Shown in pieces: positions 17,200-26,219 of a stretch of DNA of 54,709 nucleotides (the stretch's first letter is position 1; every line of letters starts with the position of its first letter). The position numbers and the translations under genes are program-made. The notes under the pieces were generated by a model. The model searched no databases and was not told the DNA's origin. It worked only from the letters and a program-made list of their open reading frames with translations. Origin of the DNA: Micromonospora sp. HK10 (GTDB lineage: Bacteria > Actinomycetota > Actinomycetes > Mycobacteriales > Micromonosporaceae); NCBI RefSeq assembly GCF_000982955.1, contig NZ_KQ058831.1:1-54709 (forward strand). Direction: 5' to 3'.

Positions 17200-17901
17200 T
17201 CAACCCCAGCGAACCGGGATCTCGGCCGGAGGCTCGCCTTCCCCAGCCCAGAAGATGGTGCCCGACGCGTCCACCACGACGACCCGCGGCGTCCGCGCCA
17301 GCCCCCAGGTGATCGCCTCCGCCGGGTCCGCCCAGGACGGGCCCTCCTCCAGCACGCCGGTCTCGGCCCCGTCGGAGTCCCCGGCCGACCGCTCCCAGTA
17401 CGCCGTCCAGACCTGCTGCCCGGCGGAGAGGTCCGGATGCACGAAGACGCTGCCCCGCCCGCGCCACGCGGCCAGCCGCTCCGGGACCACCGGCACCGGC
17501 GTCTCGCCGGTCACCGCCTCCAGGTCCTCCACGCCGAACGCGTGCGGCAGCAGCTCGGCCATCCGCAGCGTGCCGCCCTTCGCCTCGATCAGGCACTCCG
17601 GGCCGCCGTTCTCCCAGAGCAGCTGCCGGCACCGGCCGCACGGCATCAGCGGCTCGCCGGTGGCGTCGACGCAGGACAGGGCGACGATCCGCCCGCCGCC
17701 GGTGGCGTGCAGCGAGGAGACCACGCCGCACTCGGCGCAGAGCACCACGCCGTACGCGGCGTTCTCCACGTTGCAGCCGACCACCACCCGGCCGTCGTCG
17801 ACCAGGGCGGCCGCCCCGACCGGGAATTTCGAGTACGGCACGTACGCGTGTCGCATGACCTCGGTGGCGGCGGCCCGCAGCCGCTCCCAGTCGATCTCCA
17901 T
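17200..17901 (-). CDS. cdd: Cytidine deaminase with an additional C-terminal domain
   Basis: A 233-residue protein; normal homotetrameric cytidine deaminases are about 130. The core is complete: VPYSKFPVGAAAL, NVENAAYG, the catalytic CAE (Cys55, Glu57) and PCGRCRQ (Cys88, Cys91) for zinc. From about residue 135 there is an extra 100-residue part (GSVFVHPDLSAGQQVWTAYW, EAITWGLARTPRVVVVDASG, IFWAGEGEPPAEIPVRW) that I do not recognise. The ATG at 17901 follows GGGAGG with 4-nt spacing; an upstream ATG at 17913 would place that box inside the gene. It deaminates cytidine and deoxycytidine. A strong terminator separates it from the transporter genes upstream. Confidence 0.92.
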   Translation of the reverse strand: MEIDWERLRAAATEVMRHAYVPYSKFPVGAAALVDDGRVVVGCNVENAAYGVVLCAECGVVSSLHATGGGRIVALSCVDATGEPLMPCGRCRQLLWENGGPECLIEAKGGTLRMAELLPHAFGVEDLEAVTGETPVPVVPERLAAWRGRGSVFVHPDLSAGQQVWTAYWERSAGDSDGAETGVLEEGPSWADPAEAITWGLARTPRVVVVDASGTIFWAGEGEPPAEIPVRWG

Positions 17902-17958
17902 CACGCCTCCCATTCTGCCCAATTCACCCCGATCGGTCGCGATGCCGGCCGGAGACGC

Positions 17959-17991
17959 GCGTGCCCGGCGGGTCTTCCCCGCCGGGCACGC
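17959..17991. terminator. Strong stem-loop between transporter operon and cdd
   Basis: A perfect 14-bp stem (GCGTGCCCGGCGGG / CCCGCCGGGCACGC) with a 5-nt loop TCTTC lies 15 nt past the permease stop. It should end or strongly reduce transcription from the nucleoside transporter before cdd. Confidence 0.85.
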
Positions 17992-18005
17992 TGCGCCGAG
18001 GGGCG

Positions 18006-19292
18006 TCAGCCCTTGATGTACGGCTTGCCGTCGGCGGCCGGCGCCCGGACCCGGCCGACCAGCCCGGCCACGGCCAGGATGGTCGCCAGGTAGGGCAGCA
18101 TCGCCAGGAACTGGCTGGGGATGCTGCTGCCGATCGCACCCAGGTAGGTGGCGAGCTGGTCGGCGAAGCCGAAGAAGAGCGCCGCGAGCAGCGCCCCGGT
18201 CGGGCTCCACCGGCCGAAGATCAGCGCGGCCAGGGCGATGAAGCCCTTACCGCCGATCATGTTCTTGGTGAACGAGTAGAGCGCCAGGGTGTACGACGCG
18301 CCACCGATGCCGGCCACCATGCCCGCCATGATCACGTTGCGGTAGCGCAGCCGCAGCACCCGCACGCCGAGCGTGTCGGCCGCGGTCGGGTGCTCGCCCA
18401 CCGACCGGGTCCGCAGGCCCCACCGGGTACGGAACAGCGCCAGGTGGATGACCAGCACCAGCAGCAGGCCGACGTAGAGGAAGATGTTGCCCCGGAACAG
18501 CGCCGGGCCGAGCAGCGGGATGTCCTTGAGCAGCGGGATCTCCCAGTTGCTGAACCGCGGTGCGCTGTTGTACTTCGTGGCGTCGGTCTGCATCAGCCGC
18601 TCGTAGAGGAAGCCGGTGACGCCGACCGCCAGCAGGTTCAGCACGATGCCCATGACCACCTGGTCGACCAGGTAGCGGATGGCGAAGACGGCGAGCAGCA
18701 GGGAGATCAGCGCGCCGCCGATCGCGGCGGCGACCAGACCCACCCAGACGCTGCCGGTGATGCTGCCGAAGAGCGCGCCGGAGAAGGCACCCATCAGCAG
18801 TTGGCCCTCGATCGCCACGTTCACCACGCCGGACCGCTCGCAGAGCACGCCGGCCAGCGCGCCGAAGATCAGCGGCAGGGCCAGGATGAAGGTGCCCCGG
18901 ACGACGTTGACCAGCGGCATGAAGTTGCGGCCCTCCGGGGCGGCGGAGACCTGCCAGCACAGGAAGCTCAGCACGAAGGCGACCAGCCCGACGCCGAGCA
19001 CCAGCGTGAACCAGCGCTTCGGCACCCCGGCGAGCAGGGCGGCACCGGCCGCCGCCGCGATGATCCCGAACAGGATCGCGCCGACCGTGCCGTGGATCTC
19101 CAGGGCGGCGCCGCCCTCGGTCTCGCTGAGCGTGAACCGGGCCTGCTGGCCGGTGGCGAGCGCGCCGAACAGGACCGCCGCGAGCACGCCCAGACCCAGC
19201 AGGACCAGCCCGGTCTTGCGGGCGCGGGTCCAGAAACCCTCGTCCACGGCGGTCACGGCGACCTCGGGGACAGCGGTGGTGGACATGCTCAC
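18006..19292 (-). CDS. Nucleoside-type ABC transporter permease (second subunit)
   Basis: A 428-residue polytopic membrane protein of the branched-chain/Bmp permease family (BPD_transp_2), with about ten hydrophobic segments. Family features include ALPLIFGALAGVLCERSGVV and NVAIEGQLLMGAFSGALFGS near the middle, and VGEHPTAADTLGVRVLRLRY before the last helices. The GTG start overlaps the preceding permease stop by 4 nt (GTGA). It works with the adjacent permease, the double ATPase and the Bmp lipoprotein as a complete importer. The neighbouring cdd and deoA suggest nucleosides as substrate; this is inference from context and family. Confidence 0.93.
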   Translation of the reverse strand: MSMSTTAVPEVAVTAVDEGFWTRARKTGLVLLGLGVLAAVLFGALATGQQARFTLSETEGGAALEIHGTVGAILFGIIAAAAGAALLAGVPKRWFTLVLGVGLVAFVLSFLCWQVSAAPEGRNFMPLVNVVRGTFILALPLIFGALAGVLCERSGVVNVAIEGQLLMGAFSGALFGSITGSVWVGLVAAAIGGALISLLLAVFAIRYLVDQVVMGIVLNLLAVGVTGFLYERLMQTDATKYNSAPRFSNWEIPLLKDIPLLGPALFRGNIFLYVGLLLVLVIHLALFRTRWGLRTRSVGEHPTAADTLGVRVLRLRYRNVIMAGMVAGIGGASYTLALYSFTKNMIGGKGFIALAALIFGRWSPTGALLAALFFGFADQLATYLGAIGSSIPSQFLAMLPYLATILAVAGLVGRVRAPAADGKPYIKG

Positions 19293-20644
19293 CAGCCCTT
19301 CGCGAGGCTCGTCTGCAGCCGGGCCGCGCGGGCCGCCCGGAGCTGGAAGATCGCCTTCACCATGGCCGGCGCGGCGATGAAGATGACGATCAGCGCCTGG
19401 AGCACGGTGACCAGCTCCAGCGAGATCCCGGAGTACGACTGCATCCGGTTGCCGCCGGCCTGCAGCGCGCCGAACAGCAGCGCGGCCAGCAGCACGCCCC
19501 AGGGCTTCACCCGGCCGAGCAGCGCGACCAGGATGCCGTCGAAGCCGATCTGCGCGATCACCAGCGGGGTGAGCGCGTTCGCGGTCGAGCCGAGCACCAT
19601 GTTCGACCCGCCGAGCCCGGCCAGCAGCCCGGAGATCACCATGACCAGCACGTACGTCTTGGTGACGCTGATCCCGGCGGTCCGCGCGGCGTCCGGGTTC
19701 TCGCCGACCGCGCGCAGCTCGAAGCCGAGCGTCGAGCGGTTCAGCAGCCAGGCGATGAACCAGGTGGCCAGCACCGCGACCAGGATGCCGGCGTGCACCC
19801 GCAGGTCGGCGCCGAGCAGCCGGGGCAGCTGGGCGGAGGACTCGACCGGCTTGCTGATCGCGTCCGACCGGTTCGGGTTCTGCACCCCGCTCTGGATGAT
19901 GATCCAGGACAGGAAGTAGACCGCCACGTAGTTGAGCATGATCGTGTTGATCACCTCGTGGGCGCCGGTGCGCGCCTTGAGGATGCCCGGGATGAAACCC
20001 CAGAGCGCGCCGCCCAGCGCGCCGGCGATCAGCGCGACCAGCAGGTGCACCCCGGGCGGCAGCGGCAGCGCGAAGCCGACCACGGCGGAGAGGATGACGC
20101 CGATGGTGGCCTGCCCCTGGGCGCCGATGTTGAACAGGCCGCCGCGGAAGGCGAGCGCCACCGCCAGGCCGGTGAAGACCAGCGGAGCGGTGTAGGTGAG
20201 CGTCTCCGAGATCGGGCTCAACGCGGCCGTGAAGCCGGACGCGTCCGGGTCGAAGATGGCGCCCTTAAACAGGTTCGCGTACGCCTCGCTGACCACCGTC
20301 CAGCTGGCGTTCAACGCGTCCGACGGGCGTGCCGTGATGTAGCTGTAGGTGCTCAGCACCTCGGGGTCGGACACGATGATCAGCACCGCGCCGACCAGCA
20401 TCGCCAGCAGCACCGCGAGCACGGTCACGGTGACCGTGTTGGCCGCCCAGAGGTTGTCCAGGAAGAGCTTGCCCAGGGTGGGGCGGGATTCCTTCCCGGG
20501 GGCCGGAGTCGCGGCGGGCGGCACCGCGCGGTCGGGGTCGCCGGCGGGCGCGGTCGGGGTGGCCCGTGCCTCGCTGCGCGCCTCCTGCGCCTCGGTCGCC
20601 GGCTCCTTGTCCGGGGAGCCGGAGACCGGGTTCACGTCGCTCAT
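19289..20644 (-). CDS. Nucleoside-type ABC transporter permease (first subunit)
   Basis: A 451-residue membrane permease. The first 65 residues are a cytoplasmic Ala/Pro/Glu-rich tail, then a membrane helix ([17 protein letters not shown]). An extracytoplasmic loop precedes [39 protein letters not shown], and the coupling-region motif [17 protein letters not shown]. The ATG overlaps the ATPase stop by 4 nt (ATGA). With the downstream permease it forms the heterodimeric membrane channel of the Bmp-type importer. The order lipoprotein, ATPase, permease, permease is the standard one for this transporter class. Confidence 0.93.
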   Translation of the reverse strand: MSDVNPVSGSPDKEPATEAQEARSEARATPTAPAGDPDRAVPPAATPAPGKESRPTLGKLFLDNLWAANTVTVTVLAVLLAMLVGAVLIIVSDPEVLSTYSYITARPSDALNASWTVVSEAYANLFKGAIFDPDASGFTAALSPISETLTYTAPLVFTGLAVALAFRGGLFNIGAQGQATIGVILSAVVGFALPLPPGVHLLVALIAGALGGALWGFIPGILKARTGAHEVINTIMLNYVAVYFLSWIIIQSGVQNPNRSDAISKPVESSAQLPRLLGADLRVHAGILVAVLATWFIAWLLNRSTLGFELRAVGENPDAARTAGISVTKTYVLVMVISGLLAGLGGSNMVLGSTANALTPLVIAQIGFDGILVALLGRVKPWGVLLAALLFGALQAGGNRMQSYSGISLELVTVLQALIVIFIAAPAMVKAIFQLRAARAARLQTSLAKGW

Positions 20645-22263
20645 GCCTCGTCCTCGTTGCCAGGGCCCTCGGGGGCCGGGGCCGCGGTGCCCTCGGTCGG
20701 GGTCGTGGTGCCGTCGGTCGGGCTCGTGGTGCCCTCGGTCGGGCTCGTGGTGGCGGCGTCCGGGGTGATGCCGGCCATCAGCAGGCCGATCTCCTCGCGC
20801 GGGGTGTCCGGGCCGACCACGCCGATGATCCGGCCCCGGTACATCACCGCGATCCGGTCGGCCAGGCCGATCACCTCGTCCAGCTCGCTGGAGACCACCA
20901 TGACGGCGGTGCCGATGTCCCGCTCGCGGATGACCCGGCTGTGGATGAACTCGATCGAGCCGACGTCCACGCCCCGGGTGGGCTGGGCGGCGATGAAGAG
21001 CTTCAGCGGCCGGGACAGCTCCCGCGCCACGATCACCTTCTGCTGGTTGCCGCCGGAGAGGGTGCCGACCGCCGCGTCGGCCGAGGAGGTGCGGATGTCG
21101 AACTGCTCGATCCGTTCCTTCGCCGACTTCGCGATGGCGTCCGGCTTGAGCGACAGGCCCTTGCCGAACGGTGGCCGGTCGTAGATGTCCAGCACCAGGT
21201 TCTCCGCCACGGAGAACTCCTTGACCAGGCCGTCCACGCTGCGGTCCTCCGGGACGTACCCGACGCCGGCGCGGAGCACCTTCTTGGTCGACCAGCCGTG
21301 CACGGCCTGGCCGTCCAGGGTGACCGAGCCGGCGAGGACCGGGCGCAGCCCCATGATCGCCTCGATCAGCTCGGTCTGCCCGTTGCCCTGCACGCCCGCC
21401 ACGCCGAGCACCTCACCGGCGTGCACGGTCAGGTCGACGCCGTCGACCGCGCGTACCTGCCGGTCGTCGTCGACGACCAGGCCGGCGACCTCGAGGACCG
21501 GTTTGCCCGGCTGGGCCGGCTGCTTGTCCACGGTCAGCCGGACGCTGCGTCCCACCATCAGCGCGGCCAGCTCGTCCCGGCTGGCGCTCGGCTCGGCGGT
21601 GCCGACGGTCTTCCCGCGCCGGATCACCGTGATCCGGTCGGCGATCGCCTTCACCTCGCCCAGCTTGTGGGTGATGAACACGATCGACTTGCCGGCCGCC
21701 TTGAGCGACCGCATGACCGCGAGCAGTTCCTCGGTCTCCTGCGGGGTCAGCACGGCGGTCGGCTCGTCGAGGATCAACAGGTCGACGTCGCGGGTGAGGG
21801 CCTTGACGATCTCCACCCGCTGCTGGATGCCGACCGGCAGGTCCTCGATCACCGCGTCCGGGTCGACCCGGAGGTTGTACCGCTCGGAGACCTCGGCCAC
21901 CTCGCGCCGGGCCCGCCGGCGGTCCAGCAGACCGGTGAAGCGGCCCCGGACCTGCTCGGCGCCGAGCATGACGTTCTCCGCCACGGTGAAGACGGGCACC
22001 AGCATGAAGTGCTGGTGCACCATGCCGATGCCGGCCGCGATGGCGTCCGACGGGCCCTTCAGCTTCAGCGGCTTGCCGTCGACCAGGATCTCGCCCTCGT
22101 CGGGCTGGTAGAGCCCGTAGAGCACGTTCATCAGGGTCGACTTGCCGGCGCCGTTCTCGCCGAGCAGGGCATGGATCTCTCCAGGCTCCACCGTGAGGTC
22201 GATGTGGTCGTTGGCGACCAGATCACCGAACCGTTTGGTGATGCCGCGCAGTTCGAGTCTCAG
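20641..22263 (-). CDS. Double-domain ABC ATPase of the nucleoside importer, apparent CTG start
   Basis: A 540-residue protein with two ABC domains. The first Walker [10 protein letters not shown] is at residues 35-43, followed by a Q-loop ([20 protein letters not shown]), signature [13 protein letters not shown], and Walker [12 protein letters not shown]. The second half has the degenerate P-loop GVQGNGQTE and signature [16 protein letters not shown], as in RbsA/Bmp-type ATPases. No ATG, GTG or TTG lies in frame before a GTG at 22191, and that start would delete the first two beta-strands ([20 protein letters not shown]). A CTG at 22263 lies 5 nt after a perfect AGGAGG (22274-22269). The C-terminus is a Thr/Glu/Gly repeat ([15 protein letters not shown]). 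It overlaps the next permease by 4 nt. Confidence 0.88.
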   Translation of the reverse strand: MRLELRGITKRFGDLVANDHIDLTVEPGEIHALLGENGAGKSTLMNVLYGLYQPDEGEILVDGKPLKLKGPSDAIAAGIGMVHQHFMLVPVFTVAENVMLGAEQVRGRFTGLLDRRRARREVAEVSERYNLRVDPDAVIEDLPVGIQQRVEIVKALTRDVDLLILDEPTAVLTPQETEELLAVMRSLKAAGKSIVFITHKLGEVKAIADRITVIRRGKTVGTAEPSASRDELAALMVGRSVRLTVDKQPAQPGKPVLEVAGLVVDDDRQVRAVDGVDLTVHAGEVLGVAGVQGNGQTELIEAIMGLRPVLAGSVTLDGQAVHGWSTKKVLRAGVGYVPEDRSVDGLVKEFSVAENLVLDIYDRPPFGKGLSLKPDAIAKSAKERIEQFDIRTSSADAAVGTLSGGNQQKVIVARELSRPLKLFIAAQPTRGVDVGSIEFIHSRVIRERDIGTAVMVVSSELDEVIGLADRIAVMYRGRIIGVVGPDTPREEIGLLMAGITPDAATTSPTEGTTSPTDGTTTPTEGTAAPAPEGPGNEDEA

Positions 22264-22431
22264 CGCAACCTCCTGGAGTGCGAGCGATGGTGCAGCGTAG
22301 CGGCTGCCCGCCAGCCACCGCGCCGGGTGGGGTCAGTGGGGGATGAAGGTGGACCGGCCGCCCCGCCGTCCGCGGGGTGTCCCGCGTACGCCGAGGCGGC
22401 CGGATCGTCACTCCTGGCGCCCGCCGGCCCT

Positions 22432-22460
22432 CGCCGATGATTTCACCGCGCTGGCCGGCG
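22432..22460 (-). promoter_or_regulatory. Hairpin between lipoprotein and ATPase genes
   Basis: CGCCGGCC (22432-22439) and GGCCGGCG (22453-22460) form an 8-bp stem with a 13-nt loop, 6 nt after the lipoprotein stop. Such structures often protect or partly terminate the mRNA so that the binding protein is made in excess. The rest of the 203-bp gap shows no gene. Confidence 0.5.
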
Positions 22461-22466
22461 GAGCGG

Positions 22467-23555
22467 TCACTTGGTCGGCTGGGCCTTCGAGGTGACCGTG
22501 ATGGTGCCGGCGGAGATGTCCGCCTTGATCTTGTCGACCTCGGCCTTCAGGTCCGCCGGGACCTTGCTGTCGAAGTCGTGGTACGGGGCGATCGAGACGC
22601 CGTTGTTGGACAGCGTGCCGACGAAGCCCGGCTTGGCCTGGAGCTTCTCGCCACCGGCGGCCTTGAGCACGGCCTCCTTCACGGCGTCCGGGATGTTCTT
22701 GACGACCGTGGTGATCAGCGCCGGGCAGTTCGGGGTGCTCTCGCAGCCGTCGACGTCCACCCAGACGACCGAGTACTTGCCGTTCGAGGCCTGGGCCGCG
22801 GCGGTGGTGCCGAGGCCGGCGCCGCCGGCGACCGGCATGATGATGTCCGCACCCTGGGCGACCAGCGCGTCGGAGACCTTCTTGCCCTCGTCCTGCTTGA
22901 CGAAGTCGTTGGTGAAGGAGCCCTTCTGGGTGGCCTTGTCCCAGCCCAGCACCTGGACGTTCTTGCTCTTGGCCTTGTTGTAGTACGCCACGCCGTCGGC
23001 GAAGCCGTCCATGAAGATGGTGACCGGCGGGATCGGCAGACCACCGTAGGTGCCGACCTTGCCGCTCTTGCTCATCCCGGCGGCCAGGTAACCGGCCTGG
23101 AAGGCGGCCTGCGCGGTGTCGAACTGCATCGGGTAGATGTTGTCCACGCCCGGGTCCGCGTCGACGATGCCGAACTGCTGGTTCGGGTTCGCCGTGGCGA
23201 TCTTCTTGGTGGCGTCCGACATCAGGCCACCGACGGCCAGGATGAAGTCGCACTTCTGGTTGACGAACCCGGTCAGGTTGACCTCGTAGTCCGCCTCGGC
23301 CTTCGACTGGACGTTCTTGATGTCGATGCTGTCGTTCTCCTTCTGCGCCTCCTGCAGGCCCTTCCAGGCGGAGGTGTTGAAGGACTTGTCATCGATGCCG
23401 CCGACGTCGGTCACCATGCAGGCGCTGAACTTCTTGCCGCCGGTGCCGCCGGCGTTCTTGTCGTCCTCGGGAGCCTCACCACATGCGGCGGCGCCCAGCA
23501 CGAGGCCACCCGCCACGATGGCGGAGGCGATCCGCATCCCACGCACAGAGCGCAA
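22467..23555 (-). CDS. Bmp-family (BmpA/PnrA-like) substrate-binding lipoprotein
   Basis: The TTG start, 5 nt after AAGGAG, gives 362 residues; the frame is open upstream without a ribosome site. The signal sequence (MRIASAIVAGGLVLGAAAC) ends in a lipobox GAAC. The mature part has CMVTDVGGIDDKSFNTSAWK at its start, the hallmark of the Bmp/PnrA family, with GLMSDATKKIATANPNQQFG, GMSKSGKVGTYGGLPIPPVT and DIIMPVAGGAGLGTTAAAQ. Family members bind purine or other nucleosides. It heads the operon for ATPase and two permeases. The upstream region carries several dyads that are candidate repressor sites. Confidence 0.95.
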   Translation of the reverse strand: MRSVRGMRIASAIVAGGLVLGAAACGEAPEDDKNAGGTGGKKFSACMVTDVGGIDDKSFNTSAWKGLQEAQKENDSIDIKNVQSKAEADYEVNLTGFVNQKCDFILAVGGLMSDATKKIATANPNQQFGIVDADPGVDNIYPMQFDTAQAAFQAGYLAAGMSKSGKVGTYGGLPIPPVTIFMDGFADGVAYYNKAKSKNVQVLGWDKATQKGSFTNDFVKQDEGKKVSDALVAQGADIIMPVAGGAGLGTTAAAQASNGKYSVVWVDVDGCESTPNCPALITTVVKNIPDAVKEAVLKAAGGEKLQAKPGFVGTLSNNGVSIAPYHDFDSKVPADLKAEVDKIKADISAGTITVTSKAQPTK

Positions 23556-23677
23556 GACGTCTCCTTCCCATTGCACACCGCGTCGTGCGCGGTGGCAGCC
23601 CTTGCGCCGGCCTGCGGTGTGCCGCCGGCGTCCCACGTTACGGACGGGAGCGTACGCCCGCGCCCACCCACCGGCCG

Positions 23678-23750
23678 ACAATCGTGCACGACTGTTGAAC
23701 GGTCGTTACCCCTACGTAACCCTTGCGTGGGGCACGTCACTAATCGTGCC
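23678..23750. promoter_or_regulatory. Cluster of three dyads upstream of the nucleoside importer
   Basis: Within 73 bp there are three dyads. One is an 18-bp near-palindrome centred on TCGTGCACGA (23678-23695, one mismatched pair). The second is GTTAC-N6-GTAAC (23705-23720). The third is GGCACG-N8-CGTGCC (23731-23750). They lie 120-195 bp upstream of the lipoprotein start, in an otherwise gene-free 267-bp stretch. Confidence 0.45.
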
Positions 23751-23822
23751 GAGCGGCATGCGCGGTGGTGTCGCGAACGTCTGTTTCCCGAGCTTCCCCG
23801 AGCTTCCCCGCTGCCGGGCGAA

Positions 23823-24164
23823 CTAACGCCAGAACACCGCGACGGCGGCGTTGAGCAGCGTCAACCCGATGATCGCGAGGAAGTGGCCGCGGTTCACGCT
23901 CTCCCGCTTACGGGAGAAGAAGACCATGACGAAGATGATCAGCGCGAGCACCAACTTGGTAACAAGTTTGGCGGGGGCCGGCTCGTCGCCGTCGCGCAGC
24001 GGGGCGGACAGGCCGATACCGGTGAGGATCTGGATCACCGCGCCCCAGAGCATGGCGGCGTTGATCCGCAGCCGGCCGGTGACGTACTGGGCGATCGCAC
24101 CACCGAGCAGCAGCGCGAAACCGACCAGATGGACGTAGAGAAGAATCAGTCGAAGAGCTTCCAC
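23823..24164 (-). CDS. Small four-helix integral membrane protein
   Basis: A 113-residue hydrophobic protein with four predicted membrane helices: LILLYVHLVGFALLLGGAIA, NAAMLWGAVIQILTGIGL, LVTKLVLALIIFVMVFF and FLAIIGLTLLNAAVAVFW. A basic loop SRKRESVNRG lies between the last two. The GTG at 24164 has GGGAGG 9 nt upstream; the in-frame ATG at 24173 directly abuts that box and is less likely. No catalytic motif or named family is recognised. It is probably monocistronic, with 267 bp separating it from the nucleoside importer downstream. Confidence 0.75.
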   Translation of the reverse strand: MEALRLILLYVHLVGFALLLGGAIAQYVTGRLRINAAMLWGAVIQILTGIGLSAPLRDGDEPAPAKLVTKLVLALIIFVMVFFSRKRESVNRGHFLAIIGLTLLNAAVAVFWR

Positions 24165-24339
24165 GCGGCCCATCCTCCCCCATCAACGACGCTCCGTAGT
24201 AGCCACCCCGCTGACCTGCCGTCATACCGTGACCTGCCCCGCGCCGGCTTCCCCGCCCTCCGCGCGCTGACGCCGGACGCCGCGGCAGGCACGGCGACCG
24301 CGACCGAACGGGATGCGGACCGGCGGGATCGCCGGGCGG

Positions 24340-26202
24340 TCAGCTCAGGCGCCAGACCTGGAAGGTGGGGCCGTCGCCGGGGATGGTCACCGCGCCGTCG
24401 GCGTCCGGACGAAGCGCGGGCGCGCCGCCGTACCCGTTGTCGCCGGCCGGCAGGCCGGTCAGCCGCACCGGGGCGCCAGCCGCGCGCCGGGCCAGCACCA
24501 GCACCGTGCCGGTCGGCGCCTCCCGGAGGAAGACCAGGGTGTCGGCGTCGGCGTGCACCCAGCGCAGGCCGCCGTGCCGCAGCGCCGGCTCCGCGCGGCG
24601 CAGCGCCAGCAACGCCCGGTACGCCGCGAAGGTCCGCCGGTCCCAGCTCTCCGGCCGGTGCCAGGGCATCGGGGTACGCGAGCCCTCCCCGTTGCCGCCG
24701 GTCAGCCCCAGCTCGTCGCCCGCGAAGACCACCGGAGTCCCCGGCATGGTGGCCAGCAGCCCGGCGGCCACCTCCTGGCGGGCCGCGTCGCCCACCACGG
24801 TCCGGATCCGGGCCGAGTCGTGCGAGCCGAGCAGCTGCCACGAGTGCGTGTACGACCGCCAGGAGATCAGCGACCGGTAGGCGTTCATGGTGGCCAACAC
24901 CGCGCCCCCGGCCCGCCGCCGCACCCCGCCCGGGGTGCCGAGGAAGTTCGGCACCCGGTCGTCGCCGTGGCGCAGCCAGGACCAGACCGGATCGGTGAAG
25001 CCCACGTAGTTCATGGTCCCGTGCCAGCCGTCCCGGTCCAAGTCACCGGTGTGGTCGTGGCCGTGCTCGGCGAGCAGCAGCGCGTCCGGTCGGGTCTCGG
25101 CGACCACCTGACGCAGCAGCCGCGCCACCTCGTGGGTGTAGGCGTCCGCGCCTCGCCGGCCGGTCATGTTCGCCACGTCCACCCGCCAGCCGTCCAGCCC
25201 GTACGGCGGGCGCAGCCAGTGGCGCAGCGGCGAGTCCTCGGCGGTGGCGAAGCGCCGGCGCAGCTCGGCACTGCCCCAGTTGAGCTTCGGCAGCGACCTG
25301 ACCCCGTGCCACGACTCGTAGTCCGCGGGCTCCTGGTCACCCTGCGGCGCCGGACGCGCCGAGCTGGGGTTGCCGACGCCGGCCCGGTCGAAGTAGTACA
25401 GCTCCCGCTCGGGCGCGTGCAGGTCCGAGACGGCGGCCGTGAACCAGTGGTGGGCGTCACCGGTGTGGTTGCTGGTGATGTCGCCGAGCAGCCGCCAGCC
25501 CCGGGCGTGCACCGCGTCGGCCAGCCGGGCCAGGGCGGCGTCCCCGCCGAGCAGCGGGTCGACCGTGTCGAAGCTCGCCGCGTCGTACCGGTGGTTGGAG
25601 CGGGCCGGGAAGATCGGAGTGAGGTAGACGGTGTTCACGCCGAGCCGGTCCAGGTGGTCCAGCCGCTCGGTGATCCCGTCGAGGTCGCCGCCGTAGAACT
25701 GGCGGGGCGTCGCCGGGCCGCGCCCGATCACCGGGGTGTCCCAGTCGCAGGGGATGGCCCAGTCCGGCGCGGGCCGGCCGTCCGCGGCGGCGGAGCGGGC
25801 GAACCGGTCCGGGAAGATCTGGTAGATCACCGCGTCCCGGGCCCAGGCCGGCGGCGGCGGGTAGCTGACCAGCTTGAAGTCCCCGTGGTCGGGCACGTCG
25901 TGGTCGATCAGGCCGGCCGCGTTCAGCCAGCGGGCGCCCCGGCGGCCGTCGAGCAGGAACCGGTAGCTGCTGACCGGGTTACGGACCTCGACGTCGGCCC
26001 GCCACCACACGTCACCGCCCCCGGTACGGTCCACGACGGCCTCGGCGAAGCGCGGCTCACCGTCGCCGGTGGTCCGCACGTACACCTGTCGGACGCCGGC
26101 GCCGGCCGGCACCCGGACGAAGACCGGGACGGTCTGCCCGAGCACCGGCGCCTGCTCCGGCACGTAGCCGGCGGACCCATCGTGGTGCGGCTGGAGCGAC
26201 AT
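24340..26202 (-). CDS. GH13 maltodextrin hydrolase (neopullulanase/cyclomaltodextrinase-like)
   Basis: A 620-residue alpha-amylase superfamily enzyme. Residues 1-125 are an N-terminal beta-domain (VFVRVPAGAGVRQVYVRTTG; SSYRFLLDGRRGARWLN). The barrel starts at AVIYQIFPDRFARS, followed by GGDLDGITERLDHLDRLGVN, the nucleophile region GWRVDVANMTG, the acid/base Glu in LLLAEHGHDHTGD, and LLGSHDSARIRT. An all-beta C-domain ends VTIPGDGPTFQVWRLS. No signal peptide is seen, so it is cytosolic and acts on imported maltodextrins or cyclodextrins. It starts 17 nt after the malG-like stop with a poor ribosome site, so it is probably coupled to it. All three catalytic acids are present. Confidence 0.93.
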   Translation of the reverse strand: MSLQPHHDGSAGYVPEQAPVLGQTVPVFVRVPAGAGVRQVYVRTTGDGEPRFAEAVVDRTGGGDVWWRADVEVRNPVSSYRFLLDGRRGARWLNAAGLIDHDVPDHGDFKLVSYPPPPAWARDAVIYQIFPDRFARSAAADGRPAPDWAIPCDWDTPVIGRGPATPRQFYGGDLDGITERLDHLDRLGVNTVYLTPIFPARSNHRYDAASFDTVDPLLGGDAALARLADAVHARGWRLLGDITSNHTGDAHHWFTAAVSDLHAPERELYYFDRAGVGNPSSARPAPQGDQEPADYESWHGVRSLPKLNWGSAELRRRFATAEDSPLRHWLRPPYGLDGWRVDVANMTGRRGADAYTHEVARLLRQVVAETRPDALLLAEHGHDHTGDLDRDGWHGTMNYVGFTDPVWSWLRHGDDRVPNFLGTPGGVRRRAGGAVLATMNAYRSLISWRSYTHSWQLLGSHDSARIRTVVGDAARQEVAAGLLATMPGTPVVFAGDELGLTGGNGEGSRTPMPWHRPESWDRRTFAAYRALLALRRAEPALRHGGLRWVHADADTLVFLREAPTGTVLVLARRAAGAPVRLTGLPAGDNGYGGAPALRPDADGAVTIPGDGPTFQVWRLS

Positions 26203-26219
26203 GGGCCGGGTCGTTCCGC

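Noticed and set aside
23556..23822. A small gene between the Bmp lipoprotein and the membrane protein
   Set aside because: Short frames here have no ribosome site or family similarity; the stretch is better explained as promoter and operator DNA.
22377..24998. Long plus-strand open frame across the Bmp lipoprotein and small membrane protein
   Set aside because: It is the complement of well-supported minus-strand genes and crosses their promoter region; composition is that of a shadow frame.
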